Origin: Bacillus sp. Marseille-Q3570 | GTDB lineage: Bacteria > Bacillota > Bacilli > Bacillales > Fictibacillaceae | DNA: 64,000 nt | Assembly: GCF_946151055.1 (NCBI RefSeq) | Contig: NZ_CAMGYZ010000019.1 | Coordinates: 1-64,000, forward strand | Reading direction: 5' to 3' | Part shown: piece by piece, positions 1 through 7,589 of the stretch | Numbering within the stretch: position 1 is the stretch's first letter | Layout of the letters: every line of letters begins with the position of its first letter | Program-made: the position numbers and the translations under genes | The notes under the pieces: model-generated | The model's input: only the letters and a program-made list of their open reading frames with translations | Told to the model about the DNA's origin: nothing | Database searches by the model: none

Positions 1-127
1 TGGAATACTACAATTCCTTTAGGTATCAATGGGGATTAAAAAGAATGACCCCAGAACAATTCCGGGGTCACCTCTTAGCTGCTTAGGTCCTTTTATTAAA
101 CTGTCTATTTTTAAGGGTACAGTTCAA
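1..127 (+). mobile_element. Right end of an IS3-family insertion sequence (truncated by window edge)
   Basis: The window opens inside the last codons of an IS3/IS150-type transposase and continues into a short tail (about 103-127, CTGTCTATTTTTAAGGGTAC then AGTTCAA) of the kind that closes many Bacillus IS3-family elements. The left part lies outside the window, so the inverted repeats and target duplication cannot be compared and the exact boundary is approximate. Confidence 0.6.
3..86 (+). CDS. IS3-family transposase OrfB, C-terminal end (partial)
   Basis: The open frame entering from the left encodes 27 residues ending in RYQWGLKRMTPEQFRGHL and LAA before a TAG stop. The pattern YNxxRYQWxLKxMTPxQFRxHL is the usual C-terminus of the DDE integrase-core protein (OrfB, rve domain) of IS3/IS150-group elements, which catalyses strand transfer after frameshift fusion with OrfA. 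Only the tail is visible, so activity of the element cannot be judged. The typical IS tail that follows supports the call. Confidence 0.75.
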   Translation, partial: EYYNSFRYQWGLKRMTPEQFRGHLLAA

Positions 128-197
128 AACAAGGTCAAGCTGTCATTTTTTTGGACTGTATTAGTTCTCGTTGGAGTAGTTTTTATCTTATAATACG

Positions 198-232
198 ATC
201 GGGGGCGATTGCTGCACAAGTAATCGCTCTTT
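198..232. repeat. Copy of dispersed 'cgggggcga' repeat with 6-bp stem
   Basis: ATCGGGGGCGATT is followed by a loop and AATCGC; the arms GCGATT (205-210) and AATCGC (222-227) pair perfectly. The same cggggGCgAtt core recurs in many intergenic gaps of this window, mainly between 28.9 and 32.7 kb. The rest of the 128-367 gap shows no gene I can support. Confidence 0.5.
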
Positions 233-367
233 GAATGTATTGTTAGTAATTTGAAACCAATTGGTTAATAAAATCGTAATTTCAATAAGTTAGTTGTACA
301 ATGGCGATGTATAACAATAGGTGAATGAGGTTGAAACTCCTAATCCAAGATAAAGGAGCTGAAAAAT

Positions 368-823
368 ATGGGAGCTTTTTTTATAATTCTATTGCTTGGA
401 TTACCAATAATCGGTATCCTGATTTGCCAACGGATGTCGGAACGCGAACGTAAACCTGAGTTTCATCAATTATCCTTTGACGAGGCTGAAGAAAAAGTCC
501 GTAAAAGACTACTTTTTTTGATGAAGATGAATAAGTTTTTCATAGACGATGACCAACACATGTATCCTTTTTTATGTACATACGAAATGACACCTTATGT
601 TCTTTTAGCAAAGAAACGAACAGATGACAAAGCGATCGAAATACACAATGGTGAAGCGGGTTTTTTTAAAGGAATTACACTTTATTATTCACTTACAGAT
701 AAAACATTTAAAGAACCTTTAAACATTGGAGATAAATCATATACCTACACAATCGTTAGAATAGATAATTGTATGCTTAATGGTGATAATTTTAACGTTC
801 GCTTGAACGAGATATATAAATAA
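368..823 (+). CDS. Membrane-anchored hypothetical protein
   Basis: 151-residue protein of unrecognised family. Residues 1-20 form one strongly hydrophobic segment (FFIILLLGLPIIGILICQ), followed by a charged patch (MSERERKPE), so it is likely an N-terminally anchored protein with its soluble part (about 25-151) in the cytoplasm; a signal-anchor orientation cannot be excluded. The soluble part mixes basic helices and beta-rich stretches without a known motif. The start ATG is preceded by AAAGGAGCTG at good spacing. It stands alone, with repeat copies on both sides (198-232 and 842-900), like the small-gene region near 29-31 kb. Confidence 0.6.
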   Translation: MGAFFIILLLGLPIIGILICQRMSERERKPEFHQLSFDEAEEKVRKRLLFLMKMNKFFIDDDQHMYPFLCTYEMTPYVLLAKKRTDDKAIEIHNGEAGFFKGITLYYSLTDKTFKEPLNIGDKSYTYTIVRIDNCMLNGDNFNVRLNEIYK

Positions 824-841
824 TTTTGTATTGAATTTGTT

Positions 842-900
842 CAATAATCGGGGGCGTTGATCTAATATGGATTACGGCTCAATTGTTCAATTTCCTCTAA
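842..900. repeat. Copy of dispersed 'cgggggcg' repeat
   Basis: TTCAATAATCGGGGGCGTTG followed by ATCTAATATGGATTACGGCT closely parallels the copy at 32637-32712 (TTCAATATAAGGGGCCGTTG, ATCTAACAAAGGATAACGCC). It sits directly after a gene stop, as most copies do. Confidence 0.5.
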
Positions 901-954
901 CGAAAAAATAGAAGTGAGTTTGATAAGTAACCTTAGTCGGAGGTTTTCCGGATT

Positions 955-1791
955 ATGAGAACAATAAACTTTACGGTCTTGCCGCCACCAAAAGTATTAA
1001 GACGCGATCTAGAGTGCTTTCGGATAGCCTCGTATACTGGCAGTGAAGCACTTGAGGTTAAAGTGTGTCCAAATGGTCTTCCTGGTATTGTGTTCCAGCT
1101 TTCTACCGATGATTCTGCTGCTATAGACCGTATTACGACCTGCTCGGCACAAGTCTCGAATATCCCCAAATTGTTTCTTCATGGGCAAGGTTCGGAACCT
1201 AGTGTCATGCACTTCAGAAACAAGCCGTATACGACAATACAAGTTGTCTTCAAGTCTCATGCGCTCTATACCCTGTTTGGTATGGATGCATCCTCGCTTG
1301 ACCAAGGTTTTCTAATACCCGATCAATTTGGCGCAAAAGAGCTTGAGAAACATCTTATAGCTACCAGAACAAATTCCGAGCGAATTACAATGCTCGGAGA
1401 ATTCCTGATCACAAAGCTGGAGCAATCGGATAAAAGAGATGAACTCATCGAGCAAGCACTGGGTTTTATTCGTTTGCATATTTCAACTGTCAAAGTGAAA
1501 GATTTATTGTCGGAATTTCATATTTCGGAGCGCCAATTCCAGAAGCGCTTTGCCAGGGTCGTTGGTATGCCACCCCAGTTGTACATTCGAGTAAAGCGAG
1601 TGAATGAGGCACTGAGGATGATGAATACAGGGAAGTACGAACGGTTTTCAGATATCGCTTATGCGCTTGATTATTACGATCAATCGCATTTTATCCGTGA
1701 CATCAAAGCGTTTTCCTGGGTTACGCCGAAAAGCATTACGAATAAGGTAAGTGAATTCCATAACGATGAGGCAGGGTCATCGTATTTATAA
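955..1791 (+). CDS. AraC-family transcriptional regulator
   Basis: 278 residues. The C-terminal third (about 165-265) is an AraC/XylS double helix-turn-helix: VKDLLSEFHISERQFQKRF is the first recognition region and FSDIAYALDYYDQSHFIRDI plus the FSWVTPKSI tail is the family signature. The N-terminal part (about 1-150) resembles the DUF6597-type sensor domain common in Bacillus AraC proteins and probably binds a ligand. It is followed 84 bp downstream by a RibD-type reductase gene on the same strand and may regulate it; that link is inference. ATG is 11 bp after GGAGG. Ligand unknown. Confidence 0.85.
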   Translation: MRTINFTVLPPPKVLRRDLECFRIASYTGSEALEVKVCPNGLPGIVFQLSTDDSAAIDRITTCSAQVSNIPKLFLHGQGSEPSVMHFRNKPYTTIQVVFKSHALYTLFGMDASSLDQGFLIPDQFGAKELEKHLIATRTNSERITMLGEFLITKLEQSDKRDELIEQALGFIRLHISTVKVKDLLSEFHISERQFQKRFARVVGMPPQLYIRVKRVNEALRMMNTGKYERFSDIAYALDYYDQSHFIRDIKAFSWVTPKSITNKVSEFHNDEAGSSYL

Positions 1792-1875
1792 AATAGATGA
1801 CGGTTTTGTACAATTTTAAATCACTCTTTCCAATTATAATGGGTATGAAAAAACTTAAGGAAGGAGTATATTACA

Positions 1876-2448
1876 ATGCGTAAAGTCAAAATGATCAACC
1901 GAGTTTCAATTGATGGTTATTTTGCGAGTCTAAACGAAATGACTGGAGGTATGGACTGGTTCGTCCCGGACAACGAGGTGGATCAAACGACTCACGAGAT
2001 GGTGAAGGCAGATACGCTCATAGTGGGTAAGGATACTTTTGAGTTGTTCGAGGCTTCATGGCCGCCTGTTCTGCGAGACCCGAACACCCCTAAAGAAATG
2101 AAAGCGTTGGCGCAAGAGCTGACTGACATGAGGAAAATTGTCTTCTCAGAGACGATGAAGGAGTCTGACTGGGAGAACACTGAATTTTATAATAGCAATA
2201 TAATTGAAGTTGTGAAAATGCTTAAGCAAGAAGAAGGATCTGACATTCTCATCATGGGGAGCAGCACCGTCGTGCAGCAACTTACGAATGCTGGCCTGAT
2301 AGACGAGTATGTGTTCATTATGACACCAGTCATCGCTAGCGAAGGAAAGCCACTTTTTAAAGAGGTTTATCAAAAGGAGCTTACGTTCCTCAAAGCCAAG
2401 AGCTTTGCCTCTGGCAATGTGCTGCTGCACTACGCTGTTGCTGAATAG
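1876..2448 (+). CDS. Dihydrofolate reductase family protein (RibD C-terminal domain)
   Basis: 190 residues with the RibD_C / dihydrofolate-reductase-like fold: starts MRKVKMINRVSIDGYFA (the conserved SxDGyfA segment), carries TLIVGKDTFELF in the nucleotide-binding part and ends with the DEYVFIMTPVIASEGKPLF strand pattern typical of YyaP/YwjB-like proteins. These small cytoplasmic enzymes are assumed to be NAD(P)H-dependent reductases, but substrates are mostly unknown; it is neither the FolA nor the RibD housekeeping enzyme. AAGGAAGGAG lies 9 bp before ATG. The AraC gene just upstream is a candidate regulator. Confidence 0.85.
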   Translation: MRKVKMINRVSIDGYFASLNEMTGGMDWFVPDNEVDQTTHEMVKADTLIVGKDTFELFEASWPPVLRDPNTPKEMKALAQELTDMRKIVFSETMKESDWENTEFYNSNIIEVVKMLKQEEGSDILIMGSSTVVQQLTNAGLIDEYVFIMTPVIASEGKPLFKEVYQKELTFLKAKSFASGNVLLHYAVAE

Positions 2449-2470
2449 TTCACGGTATGTTGGTAAAACC

Positions 2471-2503
2471 ATGCCTGTGGTAGCCGAGTGCTCCCACAGG
2501 CAT
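2471..2503. terminator. Stem-loop after the reductase gene
   Basis: ATGCCTGTGG and CCACAGGCAT form a perfect 10-bp stem just after the stop of the upstream gene. No T-run follows, so termination is less certain than hairpin formation. Confidence 0.45.
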
Positions 2504-2567
2504 ATTGGACCTTGCCAGAAGTAGAGGTTTTTCCTATGAATAAGAATAACTTGAGGTGAGAAAACAA

Positions 2568-3104
2568 ATGAACCTGGAACTGATGGATATTTTTCGAATG
2601 GAATTTGACTTTAGTTGGGATACTGAGACCTGGTTTTTACCTTTAGAATCTGCCCTTAAGGGTTTAGATTCCACAGATGCAAGCTGGCAACCACCTGGAG
2701 GAGGGAATACCATTTGGCAAACTGTGAATCATCTGAATTATTACAACGCCTTGCTTGTCAGACAGATCAATGACACAACCCCTGGAAAAAAGACATCTGA
2801 TAGGAAGCCCTCATTCGGAGATATCGGGGAACCACCAGATTCTAAATGGAAGGAGATCTTCGCAGAGAATACATTTGGAGATAGCGGAGACCCGACAGAT
2901 TCTGAAAAATGGAAGGCAGTCTTGGCAGATACTCACCTCATTTGTGAAAATTTGCGTAAATTACTAGCACAAGTCAATGACATTCAGCTGGATGAGGAAC
3001 GTGTCGGGGTTCTGGCTCGTCAGATTTTGCACAACGTATACCACATAGGGCAAATTGTATTGATTCGCAAACAACAAGGTTCTTGGCCAAAGGAGCGAGA
3101 ATAA
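2568..3104 (+). CDS. DinB-family protein with an internal tandem duplication
   Basis: 178 residues from ATG 2568, chosen because GAGGTGAG lies just upstream; an in-frame GTG at 2556 falls inside that ribosome binding site. DinB/YfiT proteins are four-helix bundles with a three-His metal site, tied to bacillithiol-type transferase or stress roles. Visible signatures are VNHLNYYNALL (first His) and HNVYHIGQIVLIRKQQGSWP at the C-terminus (two further His). Residues about 83-123 contain two consecutive copies of a 20-residue unit, FGDIGEPPDSKWKEIFAENT and FGDSGDPTDSEKWKAVLAD; the DNA is duplicated too (2814-2873 and 2874-2936). Most relatives have one copy. Function not known. Confidence 0.8.
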   Translation: MNLELMDIFRMEFDFSWDTETWFLPLESALKGLDSTDASWQPPGGGNTIWQTVNHLNYYNALLVRQINDTTPGKKTSDRKPSFGDIGEPPDSKWKEIFAENTFGDSGDPTDSEKWKAVLADTHLICENLRKLLAQVNDIQLDEERVGVLARQILHNVYHIGQIVLIRKQQGSWPKERE

Positions 3105-3164
3105 TTTGTATAGTTACATAAAGTTGTTTTCCTTCCTTTGCTGCATCGATGATCACTTACAGTT

Positions 3165-3923
3165 CTAAATCAAAGTAAATGTTCTTTTTACCCATTCTGT
3201 ATCCTTATAGGCTTTAGCGATTCCAAACTGAAGGATATCCTTCTTCTTTACAATCTTTATACGAATAGAAACAACGGATTCAGATGCTAAAGGAAATGGA
3301 CGCAGAGAAACATGCTTGGAATCGGCCCATTCCGCGACGATTTTTCGTCCGTCTGCAAAAGGAAACCTTTGCCGAAACCCCTCTTTAAACCAAGAAAATT
3401 CTTCCTCCTTAGGAGTACCTGGTTCTTGCATGCACAAATATAAAGAGAGATCATCACAAAATTGGACCATCAAAAAGTGATCATTCAATATGTCTTCATT
3501 ATCCGGGAGATCCAATTGTTCCATCAATCGGTGCTGTCGGGCTTTTTCCTGTCTCGAGAATTCAATGGCGGCAGGCTCCTTTGCTCCGATCAAAAAGGAG
3601 TGGTAGTGGAGGCTGCACAGCAATCCAGCGTAAGTCGACTGTTTCTCAACTTCATTGATTCCTTTTTTATAAAAAGTAAGCTTGGGAATCAGTGGGAAAT
3701 CGATGAAGGAATAAGGACTTTTGTCTTTATCATTCCAAAAAGGCGTTTCATCCAGATCGATCCAGGCACGATCATGTTGTGCAATGGCAAAATTCACTTC
3801 GCCCCATCTCTCTGTACCTCTGATATAGTCAGGATTCCAATGTTGAGCGATATCCCCTGAAAGAAGGCCGTGATTATGTTGCGGAATCATTACCCAATCG
3901 TCTTCTCTCTCATAGATGACCAA
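3165..3923 (-). CDS. DUF3891 family protein
   Basis: 252-residue soluble protein matching the DUF3891 pattern: an N-terminal MIPQHNHGLLSGDIAQHW segment, then FAIAQHDRAWIDLD and a central Y-G-LCSLHYHSFL stretch. The conserved His/Asp residues (QHNH, QHDRAW, SLHYH) suggest a metal-dependent, HD-like helical fold, but no activity is established. The start is TTG, with GGAGGG 7-8 bp upstream on the minus strand. It converges with the DinB gene and has no evident partner. Confidence 0.75.
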   Translation of the reverse strand: MVIYEREDDWVMIPQHNHGLLSGDIAQHWNPDYIRGTERWGEVNFAIAQHDRAWIDLDETPFWNDKDKSPYSFIDFPLIPKLTFYKKGINEVEKQSTYAGLLCSLHYHSFLIGAKEPAAIEFSRQEKARQHRLMEQLDLPDNEDILNDHFLMVQFCDDLSLYLCMQEPGTPKEEEFSWFKEGFRQRFPFADGRKIVAEWADSKHVSLRPFPLASESVVSIRIKIVKKKDILQFGIAKAYKDTEWVKRTFTLI

Positions 3924-4113
3924 AATATCCCTCCATTATCTATATTAATTAATGTTGTTCTTCTACTATATTTCAAATATTGACAAGTAGGCAAGAGCTA
4001 CAAAAGTAGTCATATCAGAAGTAATCGTTCCAAAATGGGCAAAGGTTTTTTATATTGTTTTCGCATATATGTTTTTCTTAAAGGAAAAAGTATGCAAGAA
4101 AGGAGATGGCATA

Positions 4114-4263
4114 ATGGAAAAGCGAAAGAAAGAGGAGCCGACAGTTGCCCCTGGTATGGATGATTACGAACAGCTGAAAAAAGATGCGACAGAAGAAGAC
4201 ATTAAGAAAGGTGACTCTACGACAGTCACCAGGCTTTCTTTGGATGAAGTAGACCCAAGCTGA
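4114..4263 (+). CDS. Small charged hypothetical protein
   Basis: 49 residues starting MEKRKKEEPTVAPGMDDYEQ, rich in Glu, Asp and Lys, with no hydrophobic segment, so a small cytoplasmic, probably disordered protein. ATG 4114 is chosen because AGAAAGGAGATGGC stands just before it; an earlier in-frame ATG at 4069 lacks a ribosome binding site. It resembles in style the small hydrophilic proteins of sporulating bacilli, but I do not recognise the family. A MITE-like element follows about 30 bp downstream. Confidence 0.55.
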   Translation: MEKRKKEEPTVAPGMDDYEQLKKDATEEDIKKGDSTTVTRLSLDEVDPS

Positions 4264-4295
4264 TAAGAGTTGTGAAAAACAAAAATTGATAGAAA

Positions 4296-4411
4296 GGGTT
4301 GTCCGAAAGAAGAGTGTCAGACACCTCCAACACAACATTTTGTTTCAAAAACATGCATTTTATCAAAAAGTTGTAACGTTCGGAGAGTCTCAGACACTTA
4401 TTGGACAGCCC
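4296..4411. mobile_element. MITE-like element with imperfect terminal inverted repeats
   Basis: About 116 bp bounded by GGGTTGTCCGAAAGAAGAGT at the left and, read in reverse complement from the right end, GGGCTGTCCAATAAGTGTCT. The similarity continues inward through GTCAGACACCTCC on the left and GTCTGAGACTCTCC on the right, about 40 bp of imperfect terminal repeat. No coding capacity. Ends of this type (GGGnTGTCC) are seen on IS1182-like elements in bacilli, so it may be a derivative moved in trans. It could also serve as terminator for the upstream gene, since the right arm is followed by TTTTTT. Confidence 0.5.
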
Positions 4412-4427
4412 TTTTTTGGGGACCTGT

Positions 4428-4925
4428 TCAATTGCTTTTTGATTCGTTCATCTTGATAAGATGATAGTAGATGATTTGCAGAATTTGAGCTGACATATAG
4501 ATCGGGGCTGACCAAAACATTTTAAAACCTTTTTCATAATGAAATATTCCAACCTTTATTGCGATCCATTCAATAAGCAACGATATACCTAACCATATCA
4601 AAAGATATACGACTGTCATGTACCCTTTGATGTTCAGTTTTGCATAAAGGTATATGAAAAAATAACTATAAGGTCCATACATGAGGTAGCTGAGAAAATC
4701 GATGAATTGATAACCTGAATTATCATTCACATCATAAAAATCCCAGGGAGGCACACTGATGGTATGATCATAGAACATCCCGATGAAGAACCCATATACA
4801 AAATGTGCAGTCCCTTCAATAAATGAGAAAATTTTTGGCGTTATCCAAATGAGAAAAATGAATAACACGAGACTGACGATGACAAACCATTCATTAGAAT
4901 CAAATGAATTTTCATATACCTTCAT
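4428..4925 (-). CDS. CBO0543-like integral membrane protein
   Basis: 165 residues with about four to five hydrophobic segments (around 13-32, 36-52, 85-100, 104-125, 138-155) and a short polar tail, so an inner-membrane protein. The layout, including the WDFYDVND-type loop and IEWIAIKVGIFHYEKG segment, matches the CBO0543 family of uncharacterised clostridial and bacillar membrane proteins. Its start overlaps the end of the next minus-strand gene by 14 bp, showing translational coupling; the neighbour has the same kind of topology, so the two may form a heteromer. Function unknown. Confidence 0.65.
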   Translation of the reverse strand: MKVYENSFDSNEWFVIVSLVLFIFLIWITPKIFSFIEGTAHFVYGFFIGMFYDHTISVPPWDFYDVNDNSGYQFIDFLSYLMYGPYSYFFIYLYAKLNIKGYMTVVYLLIWLGISLLIEWIAIKVGIFHYEKGFKMFWSAPIYMSAQILQIIYYHLIKMNESKSN

Positions 4926-5397
4926 GTCGATGCTCCCAGTGATCGAAACAAATTATTTTTGCAAGTCCTATACCAATCAAAAAGTAGGTTGTATCCACCA
5001 AGGTATGATGAAATAAGGTGATTTTAACAAAATCGATGACATTAAAATATTCGGATAGGAAATTTAACCCTGCAATTACAGGTATGGAACAAATATAAAT
5101 GATGATACGTTTCCCCCCAGAAGGAGTCCGTAAATAAATATTGACAAAAATGAGCACCAGTAAAGGAATCAATATTTCCCGATTAATAAGGAAAAACAAA
5201 AATAAAAATTGATCTTCTGTCGTATGAATGACTTTCCAATTCAGTGACATTAATGTACTGATATTTTTAGTCAATATGGAAATCACCATAAACAACAGTG
5301 AATTTTGTAAGAATGACAGACTTTTGGTAAGAAAAAAGAAAAAGAGGGAAACCAAAATAGTCACGGTGATGATAGTTGGTAAAGCGATATGAATCAT
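4912..5397 (-). CDS. Integral membrane protein, partner of the downstream CBO0543-like protein
   Basis: 161 residues, five hydrophobic segments (about 3-23, 30-48, 66-85, 96-115, 130-150) separated by short loops such as RTPSGGKR, and a C-terminal DHWEHRHEGI tail. First gene of a two-gene minus-strand unit, overlapping the next gene by 14 bp. It is similar in length and topology to its partner and probably an old duplicate. A purine-rich AAGGAGAAAAAG ribosome binding site precedes the ATG. No catalytic motif; function unknown. Confidence 0.6.
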   Translation of the reverse strand: MIHIALPTIITVTILVSLFFFFLTKSLSFLQNSLLFMVISILTKNISTLMSLNWKVIHTTEDQFLFLFFLINREILIPLLVLIFVNIYLRTPSGGKRIIIYICSIPVIAGLNFLSEYFNVIDFVKITLFHHTLVDTTYFLIGIGLAKIICFDHWEHRHEGI

Positions 5398-5453
5398 TCT
5401 TTTTCTCCTTTCTCATTAAAATTCTATTACCTGAAGATATGGAGAATCATGAA

Positions 5454-6473
5454 TCAATCGGACTCTTTTTTCTTTATAAGCTTATCTTTATCAGTCGTAC
5501 CTGGAGGCTCTTCAAGCCAAGCATTCTGGATCATCAAATCCGCGCCATCTTTTGCGAATTGAGCAATTTCAAGAGACAGACGTTGATAATTTGTGATCAA
5601 ATCGCTTCTCTGGCTTGCCGCAGCAGCAGTTGCATAATTGCCTATACCTGCAGCACTCATGAAACCGATTTGGAAAAGTGCTAGTTTGTCTGAGAAAGGC
5701 GGCGTTGTAGAATCGGTAACAGAGGCATCAGATGTAACCGGCGGCTGGATGTAATTGTCCAGAAGAGATTTCGTGAAAATTTGGACATGTTTCTTTGAAA
5801 TATCCCTCCCTCTTTTCATGTACTCCTGTATTTCTTCCCTGGGTGAAATTTGGGCAAAGCTCAAGGAGAGTTTGCTTCCGATGAGGTTCGTCTGGATATT
5901 CATGTATAAATGGGAAATTTCCACTGAGTTCAACGGCCTCTGCCTACTGAATAGAGATACCCCGCTTAAGTACTTTTTGGAGTCCACAAAATCGGTTTTT
6001 TCGGGATATTCAATATAAGGGGCTCGGACAAAAACACCTTTCGAAAGGGCGATTTGTGAACTTAACTCATATAACTTAGCAGACTCTTGGAGGCCTTCTA
6101 TGTACATCAATCTGATATCCTCCCGGGAGCTCATAGAGACGAATCCACTGTAACCAAGCATACCGATTTTTGCCATATGGTTGATGTAGGTCAAAAGGAA
6201 TACATCACTATAAAGGCGTGGAGCATTTAAATTCACGTCACTTTCAAGAGTAAAGCCGACTGGTACAGGGATATCTTCCTCATTGAATATCTTTGTATAC
6301 TTTTCAAGGTGATCCGATGAAATATCATAAGCAAGCTGTATTACTGGTCTGATTTCTTGATCATCAATAATGGTTAGAAAGTAACTCATTACACATTTTG
6401 ACATGCTGTCCTGCATATAACCCGTCCAAACCGAAGCGATTTCAGAAGCAGTCAATGGTATTTTTTCAGTCAT
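5454..6473 (-). CDS. DUF3231 family protein, two-domain form
   Basis: 339 residues from ATG 6473, chosen because GGAGGTT lies 8 bp upstream; a longer frame to 6491 would begin inside that site. The protein contains two DUF3231 units, about 1-165 and 180-330; each is a helical, ferritin-like bundle with a P-V/P-GF or PPVT linker, and the second unit ends ...AQFAKDGADLMIQNAWLEEPP. DUF3231 proteins occur almost only in spore-forming Firmicutes and are thought to relate to spore coats, without proven function. Two single-unit members lie elsewhere in the window (39809 and 59502). Confidence 0.85.
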   Translation of the reverse strand: MTEKIPLTASEIASVWTGYMQDSMSKCVMSYFLTIIDDQEIRPVIQLAYDISSDHLEKYTKIFNEEDIPVPVGFTLESDVNLNAPRLYSDVFLLTYINHMAKIGMLGYSGFVSMSSREDIRLMYIEGLQESAKLYELSSQIALSKGVFVRAPYIEYPEKTDFVDSKKYLSGVSLFSRQRPLNSVEISHLYMNIQTNLIGSKLSLSFAQISPREEIQEYMKRGRDISKKHVQIFTKSLLDNYIQPPVTSDASVTDSTTPPFSDKLALFQIGFMSAAGIGNYATAAAASQRSDLITNYQRLSLEIAQFAKDGADLMIQNAWLEEPPGTTDKDKLIKKKESD

Positions 6474-6725
6474 TGAGGAACCTCCACACAATATTTGTCA
6501 TCATATAAATGATATTCTGTGTAAAAATTCGTATATTATAACTGCTACCGAGAGAACTTTTGATATAAAAAAGTATGCCCATAGAAAGTTGCTTCACATA
6601 AATGGAAACTGTTTATTCGTTTTTATTGGATGTTCGAACACATATGAGAGTAAAAAAGACAAAGTTATAGGTAAAACAGTTAACTCTTGATAATATCAAT
6701 TTGCATTTACGATTCTATTTTAAAC

Positions 6726-6760
6726 AAAAATCAACCCCCGTATATAAAAAATACGGGGGC
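6726..6760 (-). terminator. Rho-independent terminator
   Basis: CCCCCGTAT (6735-6743) pairs with ATACGGGGG (6751-6759). On the minus strand the stem is followed by TTGATTTTTG, so it ends the small gene at 6795-6977. Confidence 0.8.
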
Positions 6761-6794
6761 TATTCTATACTATTGATATAATATGGTTTTTCAT

Positions 6795-6977
6795 CTACTT
6801 GTCTTTTCTTCTGACACCTGTAGGTCGAAACCCCGGTTTTTCTTCAATTTCATAAGTAGTATCGAGTTCTTTCGAAAGCTCAACTTCTTCCTCATTCATA
6901 CCACTAGTTTGATTCGGGACTTGTGAAATTTTCTTTTTATTATTATTACCTTTTCGGCCATGATCATCTCTTCCCAT
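6795..6977 (-). CDS. Small hydrophilic protein, YfhD-like
   Basis: 60 residues from ATG 6977, preceded by AAAGGAGGTTG at ideal spacing. The sequence MGRDDHGRKGNNNKKKISQV, then PNQTSGMNEEEVELSKELDT, has the layout of YfhD-type small acidic/basic proteins of bacilli (MGR start, K/N-rich head, PQTP-like turn, FSxEL-like middle). No membrane segment. The assignment rests on composition and pattern and is weak. Own terminator at 6726-6760. Confidence 0.6.
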   Translation of the reverse strand: MGRDDHGRKGNNNKKKISQVPNQTSGMNEEEVELSKELDTTYEIEEKPGFRPTGVRRKDK

Positions 6978-7170
6978 GAAACAACCTCCTTTCATGGGTT
7001 TAGAATACGAAAATGACAAATTATTTATTCAAATTTGCTATTCTTAACTCCTTTAACACACTAAAAATTCTGGGTACCAAAAATGCGTAAGCGGCTGGAA
7101 GATTGTTTGAGTTATTAGTAACCGTCACATTAACCTGTTCAAAGGCGGAAATATAAAATTGGACCCAAAC

Positions 7171-7242
7171 ATGATTAGGATTCGAAAGCTAATATTAGAA
7201 GACTTACCACATATGTATGACTGGATTAGAAATCACTTTTGA
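7171..7242 (+). pseudogene. N-terminal fragment of a GNAT acetyltransferase
   Basis: A 23-codon frame, MIRIRKLILEDLPHMYDWIR then NHF and a stop, looks like the first helix and strand of a RimJ/GNAT acetyltransferase (MIxIRxLxxEDLPxMYxWl). Nothing of the acetyl-CoA site follows, so it is a gene relic. The rest of 7021-7453 holds no complete gene; a minus-strand open stretch across about 7021-7180 has no start. Confidence 0.4.
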
Positions 7243-7453
7243 AAAATTTTTGTCAACTATTAGTAAAGGGGTTCTTTGTGTTGAAAAACATTCCTAGTAC
7301 AAAACAGAATATTGAGTATTTGTTAATTTTCATAACATAAATTCAGCATTTTTTGTGGCTACAAAAAATAATCACGATACCTTCTAGTCAAACAATTTTA
7401 GATTTCAATAATTTCTTTTTCACTTAAAGCGAAATGAAAAAGAGTGGATTTTC

Positions 7454-7573
7454 ATGTTAGGTCCAGGAAGTTGGATAATCATAGGAGTTGAAGCTTTACT
7501 AATTTTTGGTCCCAAGAAATTACCTGAACTCGGAAAAGCTGCTGGTAAATTACGTAAAGAGAAACTAGATTAA
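7454..7573 (+). CDS. Minimal TatA/TatE-like protein (39 aa)
   Basis: A short frame MLGPGSWIIIGVEALLIFGP then KKLPELGKAAGKLRKEKLD. TatA proteins form the pore of the twin-arginine translocase: a short N-terminal transmembrane helix, the hinge FGPKKLPELG and an amphipathic helix. The first two elements and the hinge are present exactly as in the family (I-F-G-P-K-K-L-P-E-L-G-K-A-x-G). The amphipathic helix is cut to about 12 residues and the usual acidic tail is missing; normal TatA is 55-90 aa. It ends 16 bp before uppP, probably one transcript. No strong ribosome binding site (AAAAAGAGTGG). It may be a true mini-TatA or the remnant of one. Confidence 0.65.
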   Translation: MLGPGSWIIIGVEALLIFGPKKLPELGKAAGKLRKEKLD

Positions 7574-7589
7574 GAGAGGATAACTGACA

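Noticed and set aside
7021-7180. Minus-strand open stretch reading VTVTNNSNNLPAAYAFLVPR
   Set aside because: Looks protein-like but has no start codon or ribosome binding site and overlaps the GNAT fragment; at most a relic.
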